Of a stretch of DNA of 64,000 nt, positions 1 through 11,099 are shown piece by piece. The stretch is from Lasiosphaeria ovina. Its lineage: Eukaryota > Ascomycota > Sordariomycetes > Sordariales > Lasiosphaeriaceae. Location: positions 2,180,001 to 2,244,000 of the forward strand of contig JAULSN010000004.1 in assembly GCA_033439765.1 (NCBI GenBank). The letters are read 5' to 3'. A model generated the notes under the pieces. It worked only from the letters and a program-made list of their open reading frames with translations, had not been told where the DNA came from and did no database searches. The number at the start of each line of letters is the position of its first letter. Position 1 is the stretch's first letter. The translations under genes and the position numbers were made by a program.

Positions 1-829
1 GGTTTCCTTACAGGTTTTGCTGGTGGCTAGTTTTTGTAGCTTTGCGAGTTTGCGACTATCTATGAGGGAAGAGGGCGCAAAAGTGAAATGCGAAGAGAAA
101 ACTGCTTGTTTTGTGACAAATGGGTTTGATGATGTCGACTGGGCGAGTGGGTAGGATGGCAGTTCGGTGGGAGGAAGGCTGGAGGACGGGAGGGTTTTAA
201 AAGAGCGGAGTACCTCAGCAAAGCGGTGGAGTGAGTGGAGGGGTGTTGGAAGGCGATGGGCCACTGTCGAAAAAGGCCCGGGCGGGATTGAGAAGCCAGC
301 GAAAGCCCAGGCTGATGACTCGAGCGGCGAGAGCGCGAGACCGCTGCCGCCGCGCCACACTTTGGGCTGTGTGGGGGAAGCTTAGGCGGGTTGCCTCCCC
401 TGTGGAATCTCTGTTCGCCTGCCTGCGGTGTTGGGCAAACCGGCCCCCTGGGGCTGGCCAACCTGGAACGCACGAGATCGCCGTGCCGGGCCGTGGCGCT
501 GGCTTAGCTAAGAATTTCTTCCTCCCTCTTTCGAACGAGCCACGATAACCACGCCCGGGCACTGTGCACTGTGGCGCCGTCTCCCGTCTTCCATTTCCGG
601 CGCACCTGGTTTCACTTGCCTCCGGCACCACGGGCCTTGACATCGGATGCTGGACTTCCCCCGGCCTTCACCACATTCAGGACATCTCCTCATCTGTCAG
701 ACTTTTGGCATCGCCAATTCGAGCCGCCCTCAGTGACGAGCAAAGATAGTCTGTAAAACATGGGAAAATGAGAGCTCATGCCAGATCATTCTTCCCTCCC
801 CTTCCCCGCATCTTCACCTTCCATTTTCG
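1..829. other. Intergenic, no gene seen
   Basis: Only short overlapping reading frames with no recognisable protein pattern are present. The last roughly 100 bases before position 830 are pyrimidine-rich and probably form the promoter/5' leader of the DUF1365 gene. Nothing else can be supported. Confidence 0.5.
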
Positions 830-2855
830 ATGGCTGGTCCATCAACGGCCTCCTTGGGTGTGGCCCTCTTACCCGTGGCCGCCTGCTTCGCGGCCCTCTC
901 TGGGGGCCTCCTTGATGCAATCCTACTGGCTCTGTTCAGCACCGTCCGCCATGGCCGTGGCCGCATCTTCGTCCACGCGCTCGTCGATCTCGTCGACAAG
1001 ATCGTCATGTCTCACCGACCGGCGACAGCTGCAGTAGTTGGGGCTCTCACTGTCTTACTGCTCGTGGTCTCGTTGAGGCCGGTGAAATCGGCAAGTGGGT
1101 CCGCCACACCGCGCCAGGATGGCCCTGGGAAGGCCCTCTTTTTCCCGTGCCGGACGACTCACTCTCGGATGTTCCCGCAGAAGCACTCATTCTCCTACTC
1201 CTACCTGGCTGTCGGGGTCCCTGTGGACTGGGAGGGCACTGCGGGGGGCATGGTTTCGGTCGGAGTCGACCCAGGTTGGACACTCTCGTGGCTGTCGCCG
1301 TCTTCATCGGCCCGAAAGGGGTGGTACAGTATTGACGCCGGCGACTACCTCGAGCGCGGCAAAGCCAGACTCGGCTTACGGGGAAAGCTAGACGAATATC
1401 TCCGAAACCAGGTACGCAGCCGGAGCCCCCGTTTGCATCCCTCCAACTATTCCCCTCGGCTAACTCTGCCAGGGGGTCGACCCGAAAACGTACCCGTATG
1501 CCTACTTGGTCACTGCTGCTCGGTTTCTCGGCTATCATTTCAACCCCGTCTCCTTCTGGTATTTGTACGATGCCACAAAGTCACTGGCTGCCATGATCCT
1601 CGAGGTCAACAACACCTTTGGCGAGCGTCGTATGTACTTGTTGGTCCCAGACGATGATTTGGCCGCCCGGATCGACCACACCCCGGGACCGGCTCTTGGC
1701 GTGGCAGAGCAGGCGGCGAGCACGCGCCAAAGTGCCCTTCTGAGAACTGTGTTGAAGCAGTCGTGGCCAAAAGACTTCCATGTGTCGCCATTCAACTCCC
1801 GCAAAGGATCTTATTCATTGACGGCAAGTGACCCCTTGAGCCCCTCCATGCAAGGCATGGGCCCCCTCGTCAATACAATCAACTTGGTTTCGTCCAAGGG
1901 GCATGGGAAGCTGGTCGCCAGGCTGATCCAGGACGGTGATGCCATTGACCCGTCCTCGATGACCATGTTTGGGAAACTCAAATTCCTGAGTGCTTGGTGG
2001 TGGGTGGGTTTTCTCACGTTCCCCAGAATTGTCAAGGAAGCCGCTGCTCTCTTCTTCAGGCGCAAGCTCCACGTGTGGTTCAGGCCGGAGCCCCTGAAGG
2101 AAAGCATCAGCCGAGAGGCAGACCCGATTGAGCGCGAGCTGGAGCCTATCTTCAAGAGCTATCTGCGGTATCTTGTTGAGCAGTCAACCGCGCCGCTCGC
2201 AGTAAAGTACACCCCTGGCGGCCTATCGCAAGACTCGTCCGAGTTGATGCTTTCGCCAACGGCTCGGGAGGGAACGACGGCGGCAGAAGAACTGGAGTTC
2301 AAGGTCCTCACCCCCGTCTTCTACTCGAGGTTCGTCCACTATGCTCATGATCTCGAGGCCTTCTTTTGTGAGCTTAACGAAAGCTGCACCATCTGGGTAT
2401 CCCGTCCCGATCTGTTACCCAAGTTTGCTCTCAAAAAGCCTTCGCCAACACTGGCGTCATCAAGCCCTGCAGAGTTTGCCATTTTTAAGATTATACAAAG
2501 CCTGCGCGTGAGACCTGAGCGGATTGAGCGGCCATTGACGTCCAGCGCAGCGCCAAACCTGGCGCCTCAAGCCGCCGACATCCGGGGCTTTCGCATCTCT
2601 TCCATGGATGGCTACGTTTTGGCCCACGAGAGTTCTCAAATCAAGAGGGTTTACAGGAGCTGTGTTCTGAAACTGCTCCTTGCAGACAGGGTTGCTTGGG
2701 GCTTTGTGCCGCTGCTTGAGTCTCAGCGTCTCCTACTACAGGCAGGGTTGGCCTGGCTTGTCTCTTCGTCCAACCTCGCAACATGCGCGCTGCTATTATT
2801 ATACACGGCAAGACGAGTTGTCCCCCAAGCTTCCGGCAAATTGAAAGAACGTTGA
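830..2855 (+). CDS. DUF1365-family membrane protein
   Basis: Two exons, 830-1411 and 1473-2855, joined in phase 0 across a 61-nt GT-AG intron, give 654 residues. Residues about 5-35 and 66-85 are hydrophobic and probably membrane-spanning. The DUF1365 (PF07103) signature is clear: FNPVSFW at residues 217-223 followed by YLYD, then EVNNTFGERRMYLL and KDFHVSPF, the same motif order as in bacterial DUF1365 proteins. A further hydrophobic stretch lies near the C terminus (LLQAGLAWLVSS... LLLLYTARR). The first ATG in the frame was taken as start. DUF1365 proteins have no established reaction; bacterial members often sit beside FAD amine-oxidase-like and cyclopropane-fatty-acid-synthase-like genes, which suggests lipid modification, but no such partner is nearby here. 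The family assignment is firm, the function unknown. Confidence 0.88.
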
Positions 2856-3565
2856 CGAAAGCACGGATGCCATGGGTGTAACGTCCTATCCCTCCTGAGC
2901 CTGTCCATTACCTTGGTGAGCATTAGCACGCGTCACAAAGTTTAGCTTATTTAAGCTATTCCAAATTGGCACATGTTAGTTCACTGCCAACAACCGGCAA
3001 CAGCAACACGGCGGTGTGCTTAACGGGAATATGGCAAAAGCCTGCTGTCTTTTGATCAAGAAGTCCTTGAGAGATGCGTGTACTAGTCTGAAAACTGATA
3101 ACCCCACCCAACTAGCACGTCCCAGACCATCACGGGGTGACAATTTAGACAATCCAGATTTGGTCAGTTTCCTGGATCTGGCGGAGGGGCCTGTATGTCA
3201 CTTCCTAGGATAAAGGACCTCGCAGTTTTTAGTCTTGAGAGCCATCTAGATCGGGAAAATAAAACGATTATCAAATGGGTTTACGAATGTCTTCTTGTTT
3301 CTAGATTCAACGTGGTTATCTCGTCAAGACGAAGCTTAAAAAAGTCCTAAGGCCTAGCAGTAAGTACTAGACGCTGACAAGTGGAGTTGAATCAGGGCTG
3401 GGTTGTATCAAAGAGAGAAACGGGATGCATACAAACCTAAGGTAGGAACACTGATATAAAAGGAATAGACAGCGACACCAACGGCCTTGGCAGTGAGAGC
3501 TTAAATTTTGGCTAGAAACGTGACTCCGAACCCAAAAAGTCTGACGTGGGTTGCTTGCGAAACGA

Positions 3566-3639
3566 GGGTATTCGGTTGTCCCAGGCTCAAAGGGCTGAGC
3601 GGGTGTATGGGATACTCGGGATGTACAGTACATACATAC
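3566..3639. repeat. Dispersed repeat copy A
   Basis: The core GGGTATTCGGT-N4-CCAGGCTCA at 3566-3589 is followed about 33 bases later by GTACAGTACATACAT. A second copy with the same two blocks at nearly the same spacing lies at 33349-33424. The sequence between the blocks differs, so this is an old, diverged interspersed repeat or a conserved bipartite element. Confidence 0.5.
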
Positions 3640-4142
3640 ATACGGTCCATATGCAGCAAAGTCGGCCGCAGCTCTTCTATGGCGGCTACCAGGGTGTTCC
3701 CGGCCACAACGACCCCGACATGGCCCGATGCCGCTGAAAGCGCAAAGCACACTTCGTATGGTACTGTAGCACCGCGAGAGTGACAAAGACAGCGGGATGT
3801 TGTTTCGTCCCGTAGTCTAGGTTTCTACCAAAGACTAAGGTATCTGTCGTCAGGCGTAGGTAGTACGAGCATTACCCGATTCCAAATACGCGACCTCGGC
3901 GACCTCGCGCGCGCGTGCTTGGAGCAGGGTCCATCCAGTATTGCGGGTTGGAGCTCTGGGGATTCGGGAAGCACCAACGACTGTGTGTGGGGGGGGGGCA
4001 ATTCCAAATACGCTTCCTAACCACCAAACTCCAAGACCCGCAACTCCCTAACCATCACTAAAAACCGGCATGTCATAGGCTACATCGTACGCTTTTTGTT
4101 GTTTGATCTCCCAATTGACGAGTCTGGCCAGCACTTCAGGGA

Positions 4143-4247
4143 GCTATCGAAGCTGCAACACAGTCTGGTAACGCTTGCTTGACCCCGCCATAGATACCCT
4201 CCGCAAGAGTTTAGTAATCCCGGGTGACGACGCCGAGATACGGTAGC
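4143..4247 (+). other. 5S rRNA-like segment, probably a degenerate copy
   Basis: The ends GCTATCG (4143-4149) and CGGTAGC (4241-4247) can pair over 7 bases as a closing helix, 105 nt apart. The 3' half reads TTTAGTAAT then GGGTGACGACGCC then GAGATAC, which resembles the 3' half of eukaryotic 5S rRNA (GGTTAGTA...GGGTGACC...GAATAC). The 5' half does not match well. Dispersed 5S genes and pseudogenes are known in Neurospora. This is motif resemblance only; a covariance-model search (Rfam RF00001) would decide it. Confidence 0.25.
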
Positions 4248-5131
4248 CCGATGCCGTTAAGCAGAGACGAGCTTGTCGCAGGGCCGGGTTAGGCAAGTCG
4301 GCTCGCACTAGCTAGCATCTCTTGGCACTCAGTAACGAGACGGCGATGGTTTGTAGCACCTTCAACCTCGGCGTATTCAGAATCGCAACGGAGGCCATAT
4401 CACCCAGCTGTTGCTCTCTGCTGACCTGGTTATTAGCGGGATGGGCTGAGTAAGAGACCCGATCCTGGCGGCATGGGAAAGACCAAAGATCTGACCAGAC
4501 GAGATGGGCTCGAGCTGTTTTGGGACCTATCTACGTATTCGTGGCGGACTCGGTAATAACATGGAACCTGCGTTTATCGGAGGCTCGGACACCTGCGAGG
4601 CGAGGCAGGATATTCACGTCAGAGCACCTCCTCCTGCCTTAATCGGTCCTGTTGGTCTCGGAGGGGATGGTGGGGGGCTGCCAGCCAACCCACCCAAGAT
4701 CCTGGACGGAATGCGGCGTGCATCGAGCCCAGGACTGAATGAACCCCGCCTCGTACCTTCCCTCCGCTCCGGAGAATGTCGTCCCAAGTGCGGCGTGCCC
4801 AGTGCCCACCCACCCTCAGGTACCTTGCCCTCCCTCAGGTGCAGGCGGGCTAGCATGCCGCCCGCATGCGTAATGAGAGGGCCAAAATCAAATAGCACAC
4901 CCATGGATATTTATTTGCAATTGCCCTGCGCGGTGCCAGTCTCGATCGGATGAACCACAGACCCTCTCCGAAAGTATTTAAACATCTCCCTCTCGCCAAC
5001 AAGACTCTTCCGGCTTTCCAGACCAACAACTCCAACAGACTCCGACTTCACTCTACCGCACATACTTCGAGATCAGTCAATCGCGGACCATCCACCTAGC
5101 TTCACCCGCCCAACACCAAACGTTGTCCAAG

Positions 5132-6013
5132 ATGCCTCTCTCGGGCCACTGCCTCTGCAAGGCCGTCACCTACACGGTCGATATCGATGCCCCTCTGGTG
5201 ACGGGCTACGATCACTGTGACGACTGCCAGCGCCAGTCTGGCTCGACCTACTGTGGGTTTATTTCTCCTCGCCCTCCGTGACACCACCAAGCCCAAACCA
5301 ATGCCAATGCCGTGTCGCCCGGTCTCCCCCCTAAGTGAGATCGAGAGCTCTTCGTCTACCCCGCCCCCACCCCCACATCCGCAACCCGCCCGATCTTAGC
5401 TTCAAACTGGGTGCCGCCACCAACGACGTCACCTTTTGAGAAGGATTGGGAATGTTCCGTTTTGATGCACATTCCGTCCCTATTGCACGTGAAGACGGGA
5501 AACTACCACGAGGACGACGACGATAGCAAGACGGATGGCAAGATGAAATAAAATGAAACGGCTGCAATTGAACATTGCTAAGACAAGAAAACTAACCGAT
5601 TGTTCCCTCCAGCGCTGGTCTGCGTCGTCCCCAAGGCGAAGCTCAAGGTCGAGGGCCCCGTCAAGAAGTACAAGGGCATGGGCTCTTCCGGAAACGCCGT
5701 GTACCGCTGGTTCTGCGAGGAGTGCGGCTCGCCCATTGCCCACGACCCCGATGCCGCGCCCGAGATCATTGCCCTCAAGGGCGGCTCGCTCGACACGGAG
5801 ATCAAGAAGACGCTGAAGCCTGTTAGTTTTTATCCCCTCCCCCCCTTTTCTCTCTCCTGTCGGTGTAAACAAAAGCCGTAAACTTTTATATATAAAAACT
5901 AACCCGGTTTTGTGACCCCCTGAAAAAAGGACGTCGAGATCTGGACCGTCGGCAAGCTCCCCTTCTGCCAGGAGAACCTAGCCCACCCCTTCGAGCACAT
6001 GCCCCCCTCGTAG
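5132..6013 (+). CDS. GFA/CENP-V-type zinc-binding protein
   Basis: Three exons, 5132-5252, 5613-5821 and 5930-6013, encode 137 residues. Intron 1 is unusually long (360 nt, GTGGGT...CCAG, branch ACTAAC at 5591); intron 2 is 108 nt with branch ACTAAC at 5898. The fold is the GFA/CENP-V domain (PF04828): HCLCKAVTY (C7, C9), YDHCDDCQRQSGS (C29, C32) and WFCEECGSPI (C75, C78) supply the usual zinc-binding cysteine pairs, and the protein ends HPFEHMPP. The length suits a single-domain fungal GFA protein. Family members were named after a proposed glutathione-dependent formaldehyde-activating enzyme, but most fungal paralogues have no shown substrate. Both exon junctions keep the conserved pattern in frame, so the model is strong. 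Confidence 0.87.
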
Positions 6014-7009
6014 ATGGCTTCAGGCGCGAACCGAGACCATGGCCCTTCCGAAACTTTTCGTCATGTCCCGTCCTGGCCCCGGCGAATGCGACAACCAGTG
6101 TGAAAGCAGATCCCTCATGCATGGCAGCACAACAACCAGTGACGCTTCCTGCAAACCCTCACCTCGGATGTCTGACAACAGGAAAGAGAGACAGAACGGG
6201 AGATTGTGGGGAATAGCTGGACCCCAATGATGCACATATGAGGCTGATTTGGCATGACGTCTGGGACCGGGGGAGTAGACGGAGGGTTACGGACACGGAC
6301 ACGGACATGGACATGGACATGTAGCTTCGGGAACATGAGACATAAAAAACGAGAATAGGAGAGATACAACGAGGTTACGTAGATATTTTCATATTCTTCC
6401 ACATAATCATCCATCATGCGCAACTCATTTCTTGGACATGTCTTCTCTCTTGGCAATATATACAGAACCCGATTGTTCGTTGCTTACTCACTGCGAGACG
6501 AGACGAGACGAGACATGCGATACACGATGGCCCATACACATATCTCACTCTGCATGTCATGTCATGTATGTACGGATGGTTTATCGCCAAACTAACCAAC
6601 GTCGTGTCTGATGTCTTGCTATTATATCGTAGGATGGATGGACCGATGCATGCATGCATGCGGCTGCTCGCTCGATCTGGACGGGCAAATGCCGTGTTCC
6701 TTCCCCCCCTTGTGTATGTGTGCACTTGTGCACAACAAGATACCTATTCCGTAGGTACTATGTGTGCCACATGACACGGGATAGGTTCGACTGTGGCACT
6801 GCATTCACGGATTGTTTGTTTATCATAAGAATTTTTTCGGGGGTGGGGGCAAAAAAAGTAAAAAATAATATTTGGGGGGGATATCATATTGCAGGTCAGG
6901 TCAGGTTAGGTTTGGGTGGGTGTTGTATATACAAAAAGAAAATGAAAGCAAGTCATGGTATCGATCGCAGTAAGTCTATCTCTCTCTCCCCCTCTCTAAT
7001 GGGAACCGT
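6014..7009. other. Region between convergent genes, with short tandem repeat
   Basis: This is the 3' side of both the GFA gene (+) and the secreted-protein gene (-). It contains a GGACAC/GGACAT hexamer array at 6291-6321, short GAGAC repeats near 6500, and A/T runs near 6840-6880. No gene is seen. Confidence 0.6.
6291..6321. repeat. Hexamer tandem repeat (GGACAC/GGACAT)
   Basis: About five head-to-tail copies of a six-base unit, the first as GGACAC and the last as GGACAT, lie in the 3' flank of the GFA gene. Confidence 0.85.
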
Positions 7010-7970
7010 TTACAGCGCCGCACATGCGACCGCCGCGGCTGCCACAAACAGCAAGCTCTTTCTTCCGGCTCGGGCCCTGGCCCCCCGGCTCGTAGCGACA
7101 GAGGCGCCTGTGGTCGCGCTGGATATCGCGCCCGTCGCCGATGACCGGGCTGTGGTTGCGGCGGCGCCTGACTGCTGCGACGCGGCAGCAGTGGTCGGCG
7201 TGTGCGGCGGCGCCGTGAAGAGCCGCGTCGCCGTCGCGGCGGCGGCCTCCCCCGTGATGCGGCCGGGACCCTGGCTGTGGCCGCTGGGGGCCGTGAAGTA
7301 GAGGCTGACGGCGGTCTGGCCGACGGCCTGGTCGCTGCTCACCGTGTCGCCCGTCGTCGGGGACGGCGCCGCGGCCTTGGCGCTGCTGAACACGGACGCG
7401 AACACCTCGGCCGGCGTCGGCACGTGGCACAGCGTCGTCGACGCCGCCGAGAGCACACTCTCGTAGAAGGCCACCTCGCGCTGCGTCCGCAGGCCGTGCA
7501 GGTACAGGCACTGCAGGCAGAACGGCCACTCGTCGAAAAAGGACCCTTCGCACATGCCTTTAATACGCCCCCACGCACACGCCGGCACGTTAGCGAAATG
7601 GTTTCTTATTTTTCTTTCATGTCGAGGGGCTCGTTGGGGCATGTTCCCCACGTCCTCTTCTGGGGGGGATCAAAGATAGGACCCGAGCCTCAAGCTTTGA
7701 CAGAATCTACTTACACTCCTGATGGGCCTTGAGGGCCAAAGGCGAGGTCCCGTTGGGCGTGCATATTGTCTCGATGGCCCGGATCTCTAGACACGGTGGC
7801 ACAGTGTCGGAACCGCGCAGGGTCATTGGGTCGCAAACCTCGTCCTCATAGTCGGAACGGAAGAGGATCGACAACGACGACGCTGCGCCATTGGGATTGG
7901 GAAACCCGAGTGTATGAGAGGCGAAGATGGAGATTAGGAGCACCGGCAATCCGGGGCAAGAAGACCGCAT
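7010..7970 (-). CDS. Secreted, probably GPI-anchored Cys/Ser/Thr-rich protein
   Basis: Two exons on the minus strand, 7970-7715 and 7557-7010, are joined in phase 1 across a 157-nt GTAAGT...AAAG intron and give 267 residues. The start at 7970 was chosen because it begins a good signal peptide (MRSSCPGLPVLLISIFASHTLG); the frame is open upstream but lacks a signal there. The mature N-terminal half has regularly spaced cysteines, including ECMCEGSFFDEWPFC and LQCLYLHGL around the exon junction. The second half is Ser/Thr/Ala-rich, and the protein ends in a hydrophobic tail (LLFVAAAAVACAAL) typical of a GPI-attachment signal. This points to a cell-wall or plasma-membrane surface protein. I know of similar anonymous secreted proteins in ascomycetes, but no function. 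Wall protein or effector-like roles are both possible. Confidence 0.75.
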
Positions 7971-9356
7971 CGTTGCCCGAGGCCAGTCTGCTCGCTGGGG
8001 GGGCTCGATGAGCAGCCCCTGGTTGACGTTGGTCGTTCTGATGTCCGGGACGGCGGAAGGAGAGACAGAGTGCAAGCACAGACAGCGTTCCCCCTTTTGC
8101 CGCTCGAGAATATCCGGGTCAAGCAAGGCGAACCGTCGAGACTGGGTGGCCGTCGTTGATCTCGCTCGAACTCGTCAAGACGGATCGATTGTACCAAGAG
8201 ATGGAGGGGGTTCTGTGCTACCTGAACTTCATGATGCACAATTTCGAAATCCAGGGAGGTAGAGAGGGGGAGAAAAGGAGACAAGGCAAGACCAAGCGCG
8301 AGAAGGGGGGATTTTTGGGGGTGGGGACTCGTCCGACTTCAGGTGTCTCTGCCTACCTTATAAGACCCAAGCAAGCGGATAGGGCGAGTCGAGCGCGCAC
8401 AAGTCGGGTATTTTGTTTCTTGTTGTTTATGGTCGGTCTGCTTAAGCAGCTGGGGCGGAGTGCCATCGCGAACTCCGGTAGCACGACCAACCGCGTTCGC
8501 CCTAGGCTTACCAGGACCCCATCTATGCAACTTATCTGGGACCGCGCTTTGGTGGGCTTGCCGCGTCGATTGATTGGGCTTTCGCCCGCCCTCGGGTCGC
8601 AGGGAAAGAGGGAGAAGAGGCAGAAGGCTGCGAGATGGCATACGAGTGCCGTTTTTGCCGGCATTGACATGCACGCGGAGTCGCAAGTCCCGCTGCCAGC
8701 AGTCGAGAGCTGGGTGCCAAGACCTGAAGGCGATCTGCAGAATAAACCCCCATGGCACTTGCTTTGGGCGTCACTGCTTGCGCTACAAGTAGGTGAGGGA
8801 ATGGCGGCAAGTCCCAAGGTGTTTGACGGCGAGACGGTCTATTTGAAGAGGGTTTGTTGGGTGCGAGAAGCCCTAAACGGGATATAGTCTGTTCCGAAGG
8901 CGCCACCTGCAGCTTCATGGCGTGCCAGAGATTGATGTGTGTCGCTCCCGCGAGATCTTGCAGATCTGATCTGGGGTGCTTCGACTACACAGTAGAAATA
9001 GGTGCCTGGAGTGAGCAAGCGTCTCTTGGCTCGGCACCTTGCCTTGTCGCTTGCGTCTGCGTTGCGTTGCAGGCGATAGAAGCATGGAAGAAGGCGGGAT
9101 TATTAGGGTTTAACGCCGGATGAGTGGACATTTGATTGTGGTCCACCATTTTAGGCGAGGCGGTCGCGTACGAGTCTTGCGGCGCACTGTACGGGATATA
9201 GTGTGCACACAAATGTGCACGGTACATCCAGAGCTCTTGCTCTTTGAACGAGATTCTCTTGACTCGTTGAGCCAACTAGGTACCTACATAGTGGAAGACA
9301 GACAAAGCTCGCGACTTAACATGAAGACGTGCAATGAGGTGCCAAGCTCAAGCCCG
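7971..9356. other. Intergenic, no gene supported
   Basis: A long open frame runs at 8156-8887 (+), but its translation shows no domain, skewed composition and no splice context. The stretch carries the promoter of the secreted-protein gene at its left end and the 3' flank of the zinc-finger gene at its right end. Confidence 0.5.
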
Positions 9357-9885
9357 TTAACTCGTCGCCAAGTTCTCACCAAGACACCGACTGGCCTCCT
9401 CGTCAATGATCTCCTCCTTCGCTGTCGTGATAAGAGATCCGGATCCCTTGCACAGTTGACACGGGCGACTAACTTCCACTTGGCCTGCGAATGCGCAATA
9501 GCCGCATCTATTTCCATAACATCCCAGACATTTCTCTTGACGGACGGTCTTCTGAGCCCCCAGACACTCCGTACAAGTCCCCTGCTCCTGCTGAGTCTTA
9601 ACACGGCAGCTTGGATCTTTTCCCGTGCTCTGGAAAAACTCGCAGTTTGCATCCGAGCGAGGCTTGTCCTGGTCAGCGGCGCTGTCTGCAGATCCAGCGG
9701 CTGCGTTGTCGTTAGAGATGCCCGCGCAGACGCTGTCCTCGGAGACGCTTGGGAGGTTGGAGTTGAAGTCGGACTCGCGGGGCGCTCGGCGCTTGCGTCC
9801 GGAGCGTGTGATGCGCTGTAGGGAACGAAGAGTTACTAGGGAACTCTTTGGGGGCACTCCGCCAATTTCAACTTACCGCGACCAT
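9357..9885 (-). CDS. Small CxxCxG zinc-finger protein (DnaJ-like cysteine motif)
   Basis: A nine-base first exon (9885-9877, Met-Val-Ala) is followed by a 61-nt GTAAGT...TACAG intron and a second exon, 9815-9357, in phase 0; the product is 155 residues. After a basic start (RITRSGRKRR) and a Ser/Asp-rich stretch, the C-terminal half carries CTECLG, CLGCYG, CGYC and CQLCKGSG. This is the spacing of the DnaJ/Bsd2-type CxxCxGxG zinc-binding module, without a J domain. The frame might splice further near its 3' end, where a GTGAGA donor occurs about 20 bases before the stop. A role as a small zinc-binding chaperone-like protein is inference. The exact 3' end and the reality of the micro-exon need transcript data. 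Confidence 0.5.
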
Positions 9886-11099
9886 GGCTGGAATGCGTGG
9901 ATTGGGAATGGGGGCCTGACTCTGGACTCTTTGGGTTTGGAAGCTTCGTGACTGATGGGCTTTGAAAGAGTGATGAGGTTTGAAAGCCGGAAGAGCCGGG
10001 AGAGTCCTTAGATTTTAGGTTAGGTATCTGAGTTTTCTGCCTACGGCCAAGCTACCTGTGAACTATATTCAGCCTCATCCTCTTAGTGACAGTCATGTCA
10101 CGTCTACGCGGCTAGCGGCTTTTCCCCAGACCCACCGAGCGCAAAGCAGATTGGCTCAGTCGATGCCTAGTGCCTCAGCGTGGCGTTCTACTTCCCGCGC
10201 TGCTCCTGAGACACGCATGCCCGGGAATCACCGCTAGTACAGGGCGCAACTTTGAGGGCCATTACGCTCAGATATTGTGCACGGCAGCAAAATACCGCAA
10301 TCACCAAACGACGAGATGTTGTGGATTTGGATCATGGATTGTCTTCCCCGTTGTAGGGCATGGCGGCCCGGTAGGGGACTAGAGACGACAAGGCACGCTC
10401 CTAGATGAGGACCAGCTGGGTATGGCCGCCGGTTGAATTTGTCGAAGAAGGCCGCAAAGCGATTTTCAACTGGCTCTCATTCAGCTGCGTGTGCTACCTC
10501 GAGATTCAGACAAGGAGAAAGAAAGTAAAGGGGTGACTGGCTGTCGCGTTGCCGTGCAACCAGCCTCACCTCGCCCGTACAAGTACCAGCACCGTGGTTA
10601 CATGTATTCTGCTGGCTTTGAATTACCAGGTCCAAGGCCAACGGAAATCGAACCTGGGCTGGGCGAGACCTGACTCATGACGTGCTGCTTACCAGGGTAC
10701 TTTGGTTCCTTTGCGGGCACAGTTTCCAATCAGCCCAGCCCTCTTCCTTCATTCTCTCAACTCTCGGCCAAGAAAGCTACAGGCCTCCGGGATAAGGGCG
10801 ACGACGACGTCGTCCGCAAAGCAGCGTGGAATACTCTTGAGAAAATCAAACAGCACCTTCTGCCAGTGGCTGGTGACTCACTGGCTACAGCCTACCGCAA
10901 CACACCTAGTTTCGGGCGACTGTTGTTTTGGAAAGGAAAGACTGAGTAACTGCAGAATCTCGTCAACCAGCATTGTGGCACCGGTGGACGGGCACTTTCC
11001 TGCAAGTACCAATCCCCTGTTGCCCTTTACTCGATAGCTTTTATGTTGCGCGATGGTCGACCAACATCAGATTGCCTAGGTAGGTACTCAATCCAACGC
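9886..11099. other. Intergenic, no gene seen
   Basis: Only short unrelated frames. A CCTAGGTAGGTA-type motif lies near 11075. Nothing else is supported. Confidence 0.5.

Larger units (their letters stand above)
2856..5131. other. Intergenic with a repeat copy and 5S-like motif
   Basis: No protein-coding gene is supported. The stretch holds one copy of a dispersed repeat (core 3566-3589, second block 3622-3639), a G homopolymer near 3990, and a 5S-rRNA-like segment (4143-4247). The last 150 bases are pyrimidine-rich and probably form the 5' leader of the GFA gene. Confidence 0.5.

Noticed and set aside
8156..8887. 243-residue open frame on the plus strand
   Set aside because: No domain, irregular composition, no signal peptide or splice context. 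It lies over intergenic DNA and is best explained as a chance frame in GC-rich sequence.
10640..10662. tRNA B-box-like sequence (complement of GAAATCGAACCTGG)
   Set aside because: No T-stem pairing, acceptor stem or T-run nearby.
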